Positions 1 through 7,297 of a stretch of 64,000 bases of DNA are shown here, piece after piece. Origin of the DNA: Haloplanus ruber (GTDB lineage: Archaea > Halobacteriota > Halobacteria > Halobacteriales > Haloferacaceae); contig NZ_JANHDK010000001.1 of NCBI RefSeq assembly GCF_024494725.1, positions 1,302,001 through 1,366,000 on the forward strand, written 5' to 3'. The notes beneath the pieces were generated by a model, which saw only the letters and a list, made by a program, of their open reading frames with translations, searched no databases and was not told the origin of the DNA. The first letter of the stretch is position 1. Each line of letters opens with the position of its first letter. A program made the translations under genes and the position numbers.

Positions 1-180
1 GCGGAAGAGCAGACCTCGACGCTGTCGGACGTCTCGGAGGGCGCACAGTCGCTCTCGGAGCGCGCCGAGTCGCTCCGGGAACTGCTGGCCGCGTTCACCG
101 TCGAGTCCGAACACGGCGCCGCGGCGGCCGGCGAGGCCGGAAGCCCGTCGGCCGCGGCCGACGGCGGCACGGAGCGATAG
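1..180 (+). CDS. Methyl-accepting chemotaxis transducer, C-terminal end (partial)
   Basis: Frame 1 is open from the window edge to a TAG at 178-180. It encodes 59 residues: a Ser/Glu-rich helix with heptad-like spacing (SEGAQSLSERAESLRELL) followed by an Ala/Gly/Glu-rich tail. This is the usual ending of haloarchaeal Htr-type chemotaxis transducers, whose long cytoplasmic coiled coil ends in a flexible acidic tail. The signalling tip and any sensor or membrane domains lie outside the window, so the ligand cannot be stated. The assignment rests on the tail only and another coiled-coil protein is possible. Confidence 0.6.
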   Translation, partial: AEEQTSTLSDVSEGAQSLSERAESLRELLAAFTVESEHGAAAAGEAGSPSAAADGGTER

Positions 181-250
181 CGCGGACGGGGGCGGTCCAC
201 ACGTCGAAACACGAGCGTTCAAGGGGACGCCGCCCCGCCTTTCGGGCGAT

Positions 251-1021
251 ATGTACATCGCAGACGAGACGTGGCCGGAACTCGGCGACTACTTCGACGA
301 CGAGTCCCTCGCGCTCGTCCCCCTAGGCTCGACCGAACAGCACGGCCCGCACCTCCCGCTGGCGACCGACCACCTGATCGCGGAGGCCCTCGCCAGCGAG
401 GCCGCCGAGCGAACCGGCTACCTCCGAACCCCGACGATCAACGTCGGCGTCAGCCCCCACCACCGCCAGTTCAACGGAACCATGTGGGTCGACGCCCCCG
501 AATTCCGCGACTACGTCGAGTCGTTCACCCGAAACCTCACGTACCACGGCATCGACCGCGTGGTCTACGTCAACGCCCACGGTGGCAACGTCGACCACCT
601 GCGCGAGGTGGGCCGACGCCTACGTGACGCCGAGGAACTCTACGCCGTCGAGTGGATGTGGGACGAGAGTATCCCCGAGTTGGTCGACGACCTGTTCGAA
701 CAGAACGGCCCGCACGGCGGGCCGAAGGAGACGGCGATGATCCAACATCTCCGCCCCGAGTTGGTCCGCGAGGACCGACTGGCCGACGCCCGGGACGGCG
801 GCGTCCCCGACGTCGAGGCCGCGGACACGGTCAAACACGGCGCGCGGACGTTCTACGACGCCGCCGACAACACCGGCAACGGTGTGTTGGGCGACCAGAC
901 CGACGCCACCGCCGAGAAGGGCGCCGAACTGTTCGAGGCGGCGAGCGAACAGCTCTGCCGGCTCTGCGAGTGGCTCGACGACCAGCCCTTCGAGGACCTA
1001 CTGCCCGAAGAGCACGTGTAG
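251..1021 (+). CDS. Creatininase family metal-dependent amidohydrolase
   Basis: The 256-residue protein has the creatininase fold signatures. An N-terminal STEQHGPHLPLATD segment (about residues 27-40) supplies Glu, His and Asp metal ligands, and VYVNAHGGN (about 105-113) is the second conserved metal-site loop. The family includes creatinine amidohydrolase, MftE peptidase and the archaeal ArfB formamide hydrolase of riboflavin/F420 synthesis. The substrate here cannot be read from sequence, though the ArfB-like role is plausible in an F420-making haloarchaeon. No membrane segment or signal peptide is seen, so it should be cytosolic. It follows the transducer gene by 70 bp and is probably transcribed alone. 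Confidence 0.85.
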   Translation: MYIADETWPELGDYFDDESLALVPLGSTEQHGPHLPLATDHLIAEALASEAAERTGYLRTPTINVGVSPHHRQFNGTMWVDAPEFRDYVESFTRNLTYHGIDRVVYVNAHGGNVDHLREVGRRLRDAEELYAVEWMWDESIPELVDDLFEQNGPHGGPKETAMIQHLRPELVREDRLADARDGGVPDVEAADTVKHGARTFYDAADNTGNGVLGDQTDATAEKGAELFEAASEQLCRLCEWLDDQPFEDLLPEEHV

Positions 1022-1067
1022 CGGTCTCCACCGGAGGCCATATACTGTCGACACACCTACACGACGT

Positions 1068-1583
1068 GTGTCTCTCCGTCGACGCCTCCGCCGACTCCCG
1101 GACGAGCGGCCTCGACTCGCCCTCGTCGCCGCCGTCCTCGCCGTCGAACTCGCCGGCGCGTCGGGCGCCGTCTTCACCGCCAGCGGCCTCGCGTCGTGGT
1201 ACGGGACGCTCCAGCGACCGGCGCTCGCACCGCCGAACTGGGTGTTCGGCCCGGTGTGGACCGCACTCTTTGCCCTCATGGGTGTCGCCGTCTGGCTGGT
1301 GTGGCGGCGCCTGTCGTCGCCACGGACCGGGCGCCGCGCTCGCGTCGCCCTCGCCTGTTTCGCCGTTCACTTCGTCGCCAATATTGGCTGGTCGCTGGCC
1401 TTCTTCGGCCTGCAGTCGGTCGACCTCGGCCTCGCCGTGATCGGCGTGCTCTTGGCGCTGATCCTGCTCACCGTGTGGGCGTTCGACGCGGTGGATCGAC
1501 GAGCGGCGCTCTTACTTGTCCCGTACCTCTGCTGGACGGCGTTCGCCGCGTATCTCAACTACCGGTTCTGGGCGTTGAACTAG
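1068..1583 (+). CDS. tspO: TspO/MBR family membrane protein
   Basis: The start is taken as GTG 1068 because a TATA-like element (CATATACT, 1039-1046) lies 22-29 bp upstream. The longer upstream reading frame overlaps the creatininase gene and is low-complexity. The 171-residue product has five hydrophobic segments and TspO signatures: a WYGTLQRPALAPPNWVFGPVW motif in the first half, N-I-G-WS-L-AFF in the middle, and a C-terminal YLNYRFWALN. TspO proteins bind porphyrins and related ligands in the membrane and act in tetrapyrrole or stress signalling. No partner gene is adjacent. Identification of the family is firm; the physiological role here is inferred. Confidence 0.92.
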   Translation: MSLRRRLRRLPDERPRLALVAAVLAVELAGASGAVFTASGLASWYGTLQRPALAPPNWVFGPVWTALFALMGVAVWLVWRRLSSPRTGRRARVALACFAVHFVANIGWSLAFFGLQSVDLGLAVIGVLLALILLTVWAFDAVDRRAALLLVPYLCWTAFAAYLNYRFWALN

Positions 1584-1639
1584 GCGTGTAACCGCGACCC
1601 TTCGCCATGCTTTTGCCGTCAGGTCCCCACCCTCGATCC

Positions 1640-2041
1640 ATGTTTGGTGGCGGCGGCATGAACCCACGGAAGATGAAACAGATGATGGAACAGATGGGCA
1701 TCGACGTAACCGAACTCGATGCCGAGGAGGTCGTCATCCGAACGGCCGACGAGGAACTCGTCTTCAGCGACGCACAGGTGACGCGCATGGACGCACAGGG
1801 ACAGGAGACTTACCAGGTCGTCGGCGAACCCGAACACCGCGAGCCTGGGAGCGCGGCCGGCGCCGTCGAGGCCGGCGGGGCGGACACGGACGCCGCGGCG
1901 AGTGACGACACCGCGGACGCCATCCCCGAGGACGACGTCGAACTCGTCGCGACGCGGGCTGGCGTCGGCAAAAGTGAGGCACGGGCAGCGCTCGAAGCCG
2001 CCGACGGCGACCTGGCGGCGGCCATCGCCAGCCTGGAGTGA
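1640..2041 (+). CDS. nac: Nascent polypeptide-associated complex protein (archaeal alpha-NAC)
   Basis: The 133-residue protein begins [20 protein letters not shown], the hallmark start of archaeal NAC. A NAC beta-barrel domain follows (about residues 20-60: [20 protein letters not shown]). After an Ala/Asp-rich linker comes a UBA-like C-terminal domain (about 95-133, [21 protein letters not shown]). Archaeal NAC forms homodimers on the ribosome near the exit tunnel. I chose ATG 1640 rather than an in-frame ATG at 1607, because the extra 11 residues are not family-like. The stop codon overlaps the start of the tRNA methyltransferase gene (GTGA), so the two are translationally coupled. Confidence 0.96.
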   Translation: MFGGGGMNPRKMKQMMEQMGIDVTELDAEEVVIRTADEELVFSDAQVTRMDAQGQETYQVVGEPEHREPGSAAGAVEAGGADTDAAASDDTADAIPEDDVELVATRAGVGKSEARAALEAADGDLAAAIASLE

Positions 2042-2766
2042 TCCTACTGGTTCGTGGCGACCGGGAGTATCTCCGGGCGCCCGGCGAGGAACTCCAGACC
2101 GACCTCGGCGTGTTGACGGTTCCCGAAGACGTCGAACCGGGACAGCGTCTGGAGACCCACCTCGGCGAGGAGTTCGTCGTTCGGGAGCCACGAGGGCCGG
2201 ACCTGTTCGATCACTTCGAACGGACCGGCGCGCCGATGATGCCCCGAGATATCGGACTGGTGATCGGCATGACGGGCGCCGCGGCCGACGACCGGGTGCT
2301 CGACGCGGGAACGGGCACGGGCGTGCTCGCGGCCTATCTCGGCCGGATCGGGGCGACGGTCCGAACCTACGAACAGGACCCGGAGTTTGCCGACGTGGCC
2401 CGAGAGAACATGCGCCTCGCGGGTGTCACCGACTGCGTCGACGTGCGGACGGGCGACGTGACCGCGGAACTCGACACCCTCGCCGCGGCGGAGGGCTTCG
2501 ACCTCCTCACCCTCGACACCGCGGACGCGCCGTCGGTGGTGCGTCGGGCGCCGGATCTTCTCGCCAGCGGCGGGTTCGTCGTCGTCTACTCGCCGTTCGT
2601 CGAGGGGACCCGTGCGGCCGTCGAGGCCGCAGACGAGGCGGGACTGGCGGACGTCGAGACCCACGAGACGATCCAGCGACGGATGCAGTTCGACGAGCGA
2701 GGGAGCCGTCCCGACACTCGGGGTGTCGGTCACACCGGCTACCTGACAATCGCGCGGCTGTCGTGA
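2038..2766 (+). CDS. trmI: tRNA (adenine-N1)-methyltransferase, TrmI family
   Basis: Translation starts at GTG 2038, overlapping the NAC stop by four bases. The 242-residue protein has the archaeal TrmI layout. A small N-terminal beta domain (about residues 1-65) is followed by a Rossmann SAM-binding fold with [16 protein letters not shown] (about 84-99) and an acidic ribose-binding residue in YEQDPEF. The family methylates N1 of adenine 57/58 in the T-loop of tRNA, stabilising the elbow. The motif preceding the SAM fold ([14 protein letters not shown]) is typical of this family rather than of generic methyltransferases. Coupling to NAC places it in a translation-related operon. Confidence 0.95.
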   Translation: MILLVRGDREYLRAPGEELQTDLGVLTVPEDVEPGQRLETHLGEEFVVREPRGPDLFDHFERTGAPMMPRDIGLVIGMTGAAADDRVLDAGTGTGVLAAYLGRIGATVRTYEQDPEFADVARENMRLAGVTDCVDVRTGDVTAELDTLAAAEGFDLLTLDTADAPSVVRRAPDLLASGGFVVVYSPFVEGTRAAVEAADEAGLADVETHETIQRRMQFDERGSRPDTRGVGHTGYLTIARLS

Positions 2767-2827
2767 CGGTCCCGGGGGTCGGGAGCGTTGCCGACGGTAT
2801 AAGTACGTGGCCCCCGAATCGGCGCTC

Positions 2828-3049
2828 ATGAGTCGGGAGCGCGGCGCCGAGATCGAGGACGTGCGAACGTGGCCCGAGATGGCGGTGAGCCTCTACGAGC
2901 GGCTCATCGGTCGCGACGCCGAGATCACCTACGAGTTCGACGACCTGGAGATACGGGTGCCGGACCGAATGGGCCCTGACGCCGACCACGCCCGCTGGCG
3001 CCTCGACGGAACCGTACGCGTTCGGACCCGCGAGAGCGAACGCGAGTGA
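2828..3049 (+). CDS. Small acidic protein, paralogous to the gene at 44411-44683
   Basis: The 73-residue protein starts at ATG 2828, 25-30 bp downstream of TATAAG (2798-2803), which fits a leaderless message. No known domain is recognised. Its C-terminal half (RVPDRMGPDADHARWRLDGTVRVR) aligns closely with the product of 44411-44683 (DVPLRMDSESEFARWQLDGTVRVH). A shared Trp near the N-terminus and an acidic E-F/D-D segment also match, so the two are paralogues. The next gene starts at GTG 3046, overlapping this stop, so the two are probably co-translated. Function is unknown. Confidence 0.75.
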   Translation: MSRERGAEIEDVRTWPEMAVSLYERLIGRDAEITYEFDDLEIRVPDRMGPDADHARWRLDGTVRVRTRESERE

Positions 3050-3366
3050 CTGAGCCGGACCACCCGCTCGATGTCTACGCCGACCTGACCCTCGACATCG
3101 GCGAGACGACGGTGTCGATCCGGGGATACGGCGACCTCGTCGTCGTCCGGGTGCCCTCGCTGGCCGCCGCGCGGGCGCTCGGGACTGGAACGGCGCCCCT
3201 GCTAGACCGCCTGCACGACGCCGACGTGACCCTCGACCTGCGGGTCCGCGGTCACAGCGTCGCGCGGGCCGGGCCGGGACACGATCCAGGCCCGCTCTCG
3301 CGGGCTGTCGGAGCCGCCCCCGCACGGCTCTCCCTCGGCGGCCTGGTGCTCTCCTTGCTGGATTAG
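3046..3366 (+). CDS. Hypothetical haloarchaeal protein
   Basis: This 106-residue product starts at GTG 3046, overlapping the preceding stop by four bases. It shows alternating hydrophobic strands (VYADLTLDIG, VSIRGYGDLVVVRVP), a helix rich in Ala, and a C-terminal hydrophobic stretch (LSLGGLVLSLL) that is too short to be a confident membrane anchor. I do not recognise a family. Its partner upstream has a paralogue at 44.4 kb, but no second copy of this gene is evident there. The TAG stop (3364-3366) overlaps the TAA stop of the convergent gene at 3363-3365. Confidence 0.65.
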   Translation: MTEPDHPLDVYADLTLDIGETTVSIRGYGDLVVVRVPSLAAARALGTGTAPLLDRLHDADVTLDLRVRGHSVARAGPGHDPGPLSRAVGAAPARLSLGGLVLSLLD

Positions 3367-3953
3367 CCGGTCCCGCGGATCAGTTCGAACAGCTCCGCCC
3401 GGAACGCCTGTGGATCGAGGCGGGACTCCAGGGCGTCGACGACGCCGTCGGTCACCGACCTGTCGGTGTCGGCGACGGCGGTCGGATACGCGCCGCCGGC
3501 GAGCCTGAACGCCCGGTCGGGGACCCACACTGCCAGCCAGCCGTCGACGTCGAGGGTGACGCCATCGATCCGACACCGCGTATCGTACCGGAACAGGCGG
3601 GCGTCGGCGTCCCCGACCCGGAGCGACCGCCGCTCGGCTTGCTCGACGTCGTCGAACCCACGGTCAGCGAGACGAGTAGCGAACCCGCGACTCGCCCGCG
3701 AGGCGACCAAACCGCGGAGCGCGCCCGTCACGGGCGGCGACGGGGCGAGTTCGAGGCGGGCGGCGAGAAAAAAGCGCCAACTGCGGTCGAGACCGACCTG
3801 CTCGCGGACGGCCTCGCGGAGTCGGTCGTCCTCGTAGACGAGAATCCGGGCGGTGACGGTGAGTCCGCCGGCATCGAAGGGCGTCTCGCTGGTGTCGCTC
3901 ACCTGTCGCCAATCGCTCAGTCGCTCGCCGGGGACCGCGGGCGGCGCGACCAT
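3363..3953 (-). CDS. Hypothetical haloarchaeal protein of about 200 residues
   Basis: The 196-residue product begins at ATG 3953. It is a soluble-looking alpha/beta protein with no signal peptide or membrane segment. Conserved-looking elements are an N-terminal ERLSDWRQVSDTSETPFDAG segment, a central Arg-rich helical region, and a beta-rich second half containing CRIDGVTLDVDGWLAVWVPD. Haloarchaeal proteins of this general layout are annotated only as hypothetical, and I cannot assign a function. It converges on the 3046-3366 gene with overlapping stop codons, so transcription of each reads into the other. Confidence 0.7.
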   Translation of the reverse strand: MVAPPAVPGERLSDWRQVSDTSETPFDAGGLTVTARILVYEDDRLREAVREQVGLDRSWRFFLAARLELAPSPPVTGALRGLVASRASRGFATRLADRGFDDVEQAERRSLRVGDADARLFRYDTRCRIDGVTLDVDGWLAVWVPDRAFRLAGGAYPTAVADTDRSVTDGVVDALESRLDPQAFRAELFELIRGTG

Positions 3954-4002
3954 CGTCCGTCATCGGGGACGCGACGGATATATAGGTTCGTCCCGTGGCC
4001 GA

Positions 4003-4320
4003 TCAGTGGTCGTCCTCGCGCCACTTGTGCTCGCACTCGGTACAGACGAAAAAGCGTGTCTCGGACTCGTCGGCGGCACGGATCTGCTGCATGTACCAGT
4101 AGGCCTCCTCGTTGTCACAGGAGGGGCAGTTGGCGCTCGTCGTCGGGAGACCGCTCGTCCCGCCACCGGACTCGATGATCTCCGACTCCTCTTGGGCCTG
4201 TGTCGTGACCATCTCGGCTTCCTGCTCGGCGTCGCGTGCCTGCTCGAACCCACACTGCGTACAGATCCACAGGCCGTCCTCGGTTTGCATCATTGATCCG
4301 CATTCGTCGCAGAACTCCAT
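4003..4320 (-). CDS. tfs: Transcription factor S (TFIIS/RPB9-like)
   Basis: The 105-residue protein has two zinc ribbons joined by an acidic linker. The N-terminal ribbon has CDECGS and CTQCGF (about residues 4-23). The C-terminal ribbon has CPSCDNEEAYWYMQQIRAADE (about 65-85) and CTECEHKW (about 93-100). The C-terminal ribbon carries the RAADE acidic loop, which in archaeal TFS reaches into RNA polymerase and stimulates cleavage of backtracked transcripts. The Asp-Glu pair needed for that activity is present, so this looks like an active TFS rather than an inhibitory paralogue. It is monocistronic, with short intergenic regions on both sides. Confidence 0.97.
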   Translation of the reverse strand: MEFCDECGSMMQTEDGLWICTQCGFEQARDAEQEAEMVTTQAQEESEIIESGGGTSGLPTTSANCPSCDNEEAYWYMQQIRAADESETRFFVCTECEHKWREDDH

Positions 4321-4409
4321 GGTGGCTCGAACCCTGACGCTCGACGGTCTTTAACCCACGGATAGCCGGCGCTCGCGGGGGTTCGCGGCGCGGCGGGTCG
4401 CGGCCACGG

Positions 4410-4667
4410 TCAGGCGTCGCCGTCCGACTGTCCCGGTTCGCCCACAGCCTCGGCTGGAAGGACGGTCTGGAGTTCCTCGAACAGTTCGTCGGCGCTGTGG
4501 AAGGCGTCGCTCCCGAGTTCCGAGACGAGTTCACCGAGATTCGACTCTCCGTCGGCAAACAGGAGTGTCACGTCCGCGAACTCGGCGGCGGCGTCGTCGC
4601 GGGTGACCGGGTAGTCGAGACGCTCGAACGCCGACTGCACCCGGCTCAGTTTCACGCGTTCGGTCAT
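4410..4667 (-). CDS. DUF5789-like small protein
   Basis: The ATG at 4667 gives 85 residues beginning MTERVKLSRVQSAFERLDYP. The pattern of an N-terminal helix, a DVTLLFADGESNLGELV strand-turn segment and an acidic C-terminus matches the small haloarchaeal family known as DUF5789, recognised from memory. Function is unknown. The longer in-frame extension upstream of ATG 4667 is Arg-rich and lies antisense to nothing useful, so it was not used. It is downstream of, and on the same strand as, the ArsR-like regulator gene, with 38 bp between them, and could be co-transcribed with it. Confidence 0.75.
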   Translation of the reverse strand: MTERVKLSRVQSAFERLDYPVTRDDAAAEFADVTLLFADGESNLGELVSELGSDAFHSADELFEELQTVLPAEAVGEPGQSDGDA

Positions 4668-4705
4668 GGGCTGGCGTTGGACCCCTCGGCACTTAGTGGG
4701 TCCGA

Positions 4706-5335
4706 CTACCGGCGGACGTAGAACGCGATGGCGACGACGACGAGTGCGAGGAGTCCACCGAGGAAGAAGAGCAGTCCGGGGGGGAGACCGGCACCCGCGG
4801 CGTCGGCGGCCGTCGTCGTCGCCTCGGTACTCATCGTCCCCATGCCCCCACCGCCGTCGGCACCGCCCGCGCCGCCGGTCCGGGCCGCGCCCGACAGGTC
4901 GCCGAGCGCCCACTGTACGAGGAGGCTCGCGACGCCCAGCAGGCCAACGGCTCCCAGCAGGCGCTTGAGCGCGCTCTCCAGGCCGTCGCTCTCGGCGCCA
5001 CCGCCCGCAAACACCACGAGTGGCCGGTCGGCGGGGCCGTAGACGTTCATCTCGCGGCCCTTCTCGGAGTAGGCGGTGTCGACCACCTCGATCAGGCCCG
5101 CCTCTTCGAGGTTGCCGAGGTGATACTGGGCGTTTTGGAGGGAGGTGTCGACGGCGTCGGCGACGCGGGCGGGTGTGTCGGGTTCGTCGTGGAGGGTCGC
5201 GAGCACCTCGCGGGCCGTCTCGGAGGAGAGCGCGGAGAGGAGGTCGTCCGCGTCCTCGTCGTCGAGGCCGATGACGCGCGGATCGGCCTCCTCGGCCGCG
5301 GCGGCATCGGGACGGGAGGGCAGCAGATCAGCCAT
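4706..5335 (-). CDS. ArsR-like winged-helix regulator with C-terminal membrane segments
   Basis: The 209-residue protein has an N-terminal winged-helix domain (about residues 30-105). It includes LSSETAREVLATLHDEPDTP, a recognition-helix region with LQNAQYHLGNLEEAGLIEVV, and a wing. The second half has two hydrophobic segments (about 130-147 and 187-206) separated by a Gly/Thr/Ala-rich linker, ending in FYVRR. The DNA-binding domain would therefore sit at the cytoplasmic face of the membrane. Haloarchaea have many such membrane-attached one-component regulators, mostly of unknown targets. The sequence gives no ligand-binding Cys cluster typical of metal-sensing ArsR proteins. Confidence 0.85.
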   Translation of the reverse strand: MADLLPSRPDAAAAEEADPRVIGLDDEDADDLLSALSSETAREVLATLHDEPDTPARVADAVDTSLQNAQYHLGNLEEAGLIEVVDTAYSEKGREMNVYGPADRPLVVFAGGGAESDGLESALKRLLGAVGLLGVASLLVQWALGDLSGAARTGGAGGADGGGGMGTMSTEATTTAADAAGAGLPPGLLFFLGGLLALVVVAIAFYVRR

Positions 5336-5516
5336 GGGCGCCGCTACGATACGGGAGGGTACAAAGCTTCCTCTCTCGGCCTGTCAGCGACGGAAAACGC
5401 CCGGTCACAGACGGGGGATAGATACACCCGAGACGGCCGAATTTAGGCGCCTCAAATCGTGACAACGGGTCACAGCGAAAAAGGGTAAGTGGGTGGAGTC
5501 CCTATCTATAGTTGCG

Positions 5517-6065
5517 ATGAGCAAGCAAGAATCCATCCGACAGCAGGCCGACACGGTCGAGGGCAGCGAGGCGCTCCGACTCGAACAGGACAAGACCGAA
5601 CAGATCGTCGAGGCGCTCAACACCGACCTCGCCGCGACGTACGTGCTCTACCACCAGCTGAAAAAGCACCACTGGAACGTCGAGGGCGCCGAGTTCCTCA
5701 ATGTCCACGAGTATCTCGGCGAGGCAGCCGAGGACGCCGAGGACGCCGCCGACGAACTCGCGGAGCGGGCACAGGCGCTCGGCGCCGTCCCGCTGGCCGG
5801 CGGCAAGCGACTCGAGGAGAACGCCCCCGTCGAACCCGAGGGCGACGACGTCTACGACCTCCGCACCTCCCTCCGGAACGACATGGAGATGTACGGCGAC
5901 ATTATCGAGATGGTGCGCGAACACGTCGAGCTGACCGAGGGCCTCGGCGACCACGCCACCGCCGAACTGCTCCGCCAGCAGCTCCTCACCCTCGAAGAGC
6001 ACGCCCACCACCTCGAACACTACCTCGAAGACGACACCCTCGTCCTCGACTCCGCCACGAACTGA
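5517..6065 (+). CDS. dpsA: DNA starvation/ferritin-like protein DpsA
   Basis: The 182-residue protein starts at ATG 5517 (SKQESIRQQAD). It is a four-helix ferritin-like protein with Dps features: YVLYHQLKKHHWNVEG with the ferroxidase His and Trp (about residues 44-59), then FLNVHEYLGEAAEDAEDAADELAER with acidic ligands. A C-terminal helix is rich in His (EEHAHHLEHYLE). Haloarchaeal DpsA forms dodecamers that oxidise and store iron and protect DNA. An imperfect palindrome centred on AGGCGCCT lies upstream (about 5442-5458), but it does not fit the haloarchaeal iron box well. The gene is monocistronic. Confidence 0.97.
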   Translation: MSKQESIRQQADTVEGSEALRLEQDKTEQIVEALNTDLAATYVLYHQLKKHHWNVEGAEFLNVHEYLGEAAEDAEDAADELAERAQALGAVPLAGGKRLEENAPVEPEGDDVYDLRTSLRNDMEMYGDIIEMVREHVELTEGLGDHATAELLRQQLLTLEEHAHHLEHYLEDDTLVLDSATN

Positions 6066-6146
6066 ACGGCGTCGAGCTGCGACCGGCGCTTCCTGCTGAC
6101 GGACGCGGCCGGGACACCCCGGCTGTCCCCGCTTTTTCCCTCCGCT

Positions 6147-6917
6147 CTACGCACACCGGGTGAGGTGCGCCCGGACATTTCGCTGACAGCGCTCGCAGGT
6201 CGCGACCAGCGTCGCCACACCGTCGAGTACGGGATGCTCCACCGCCAGGTCGTCGTAGAGATACGAGACCAGACACCGGTGACCGAGGCCAACGTGTGCG
6301 TGTTCGCTGGTCGACCCGTCGAGGAATGACTGTCGTTCCCGGGCGCGCTCCGCACACCGGTCGCGGTGGTCGCCGAGGCGAGCGTGTCGGGTTCGGAGGC
6401 CGTCGAAGTCGAGCGCTGTCAGCGGCGTCTCGTCGGCCTGCTCCAGCCACCGGCGGATCGCCGTGAACTCTTCGCGGGCGGCGTCGAGCGCCGCCGCCTC
6501 GCGTTCTAGTGCGGTCGCCATCGTCCGGAGTTGCCACTGTCGCTCGGTGGCGGCCTCGGTCACCTGCTCGTGAAACTGCGGCGTGAGCGCAGGCCCCGTC
6601 GTCGGCGCCAGCGCCACCGCCACTTCCTCACCGAGTTCGGCCGCCAGCGTCTCGAAGACGGACTCGTCTTCGTCGATACCGTCGACCGACCGCACCGTCG
6701 CGGCGAAGGCCTCGCGGACCGCCGCACAGCCGCCGCCCTGCTGAGTCGTCGCGAGCGTCGTCCCCACCGGCCCGGGCGCGTCACCGCCGACGCCGTCGGT
6801 CGAGACGTCACGAAGCCGTTCGACGAAGGAGTCGTAGGCCGTCAGCTTCGCCGCCACCGCCTCGCGTTCCGCCGCAACGCGTGCGCTGGCCGCCGGGACG
6901 TGCGTCTCGACGGTCAT
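6147..6917 (-). CDS. Coiled-coil protein of a putatively iron-regulated operon (DUF7260-like)
   Basis: The 256-residue product starts MTVETHVPAASARVAAEREA and is almost entirely helical, with long Ala/Glu/Arg stretches predicted to form coiled coils. It ends in a Cys-containing tail (CERCQRNVRAHLTRCA). The layout matches the haloarchaeal DUF7260 family, recognised from memory; its function is not known. Its start codon overlaps the stop of the 6914-7216 gene, so both are translated from one message. A DtxR-type palindrome at 7254-7271 upstream of that message suggests iron control. Whether the Cys/His-bearing tail binds metal is a guess. Confidence 0.75.
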   Translation of the reverse strand: MTVETHVPAASARVAAEREAVAAKLTAYDSFVERLRDVSTDGVGGDAPGPVGTTLATTQQGGGCAAVREAFAATVRSVDGIDEDESVFETLAAELGEEVAVALAPTTGPALTPQFHEQVTEAATERQWQLRTMATALEREAAALDAAREEFTAIRRWLEQADETPLTALDFDGLRTRHARLGDHRDRCAERARERQSFLDGSTSEHAHVGLGHRCLVSYLYDDLAVEHPVLDGVATLVATCERCQRNVRAHLTRCA

Positions 6918-7216
6918 CGCTCGCCCTCAACTCCCACCGCGGCGCGGTCGGTCACCGCCCGCGCGTCTGTCGTCGCCGGCCGACAGTCGTGGACGATGGG
7001 GTCGACCCACGCCAGTTCGGAGTCCCACCGACGGAGCGCCACCCGGTACGTGCGGGTGAGCCGAGCGGCGACCGCCGCCGTCTCGCGGTCGGGGAACCGC
7101 AGCCCCGCAACCGGAACCGGCGGCTCGCCCGTGCGGGCCGACGCCACGCGATACGGGCCGCCATCGGCCAACGCCTCGATCCGCCGCCGCGTCTCACGGA
7201 GACCCATCGATGCCAC
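6914..7216 (-). CDS. Small protein, first gene of the putatively iron-regulated operon
   Basis: The 100-residue protein starts at ATG 7216 (an in-frame ATG at 7207 is an alternative). It contains GPYRVASARTGEPPVPVAGLRF followed by an Ala/Arg-rich helix and a short hydrophobic core, with a low-complexity acidic end. I recognise it only as a conserved small haloarchaeal protein of unknown function. It overlaps the downstream 6147-6917 gene by four bases. A perfect 7+7 bp palindrome lies 38-55 bp upstream, in the position expected for a repressor site over the promoter. Confidence 0.7.
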   Translation of the reverse strand: MASMGLRETRRRIEALADGGPYRVASARTGEPPVPVAGLRFPDRETAAVAARLTRTYRVALRRWDSELAWVDPIVHDCRPATTDARAVTDRAAVGVEGER

Positions 7217-7253
7217 CTCGTGTGGACGTGTGGGGACACACCTCTGCCATACG

Positions 7254-7271
7254 TTTTAGGCCACCCTAAAA
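7254..7271. promoter_or_regulatory. DtxR-type (iron-dependent repressor) palindrome
   Basis: The sequence TTTTAGG-CCAC-CCTAAAA is a perfect 7-bp inverted repeat around a 4-bp spacer. It resembles the TTAGG/CCTAA boxes bound by DtxR-family regulators (SirR/Idr type) in haloarchaea. It sits 38-55 bp upstream of the start of the minus-strand gene 6914-7216, overlapping the expected TATA/BRE position. It is also 27 bp beyond the 3' end of the convergently placed glycerate kinase gene. The palindrome is seen directly; the regulator identity is inferred. Confidence 0.75.
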
Positions 7272-7297
7272 CATCATAAGCGTTTCGTCGCTGGGGG

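Noticed and set aside
882-1067. Upstream extension of tspO
   Set aside because: It overlaps the creatininase gene and is low-complexity; GTG 1068 has a TATA box at the right distance.
5442-5458. Iron box upstream of dpsA
   Set aside because: The palindrome core AGGCGCCT has mis-spaced flanks and does not fit the TTAGG-4-CCTAA pattern seen at 7254.
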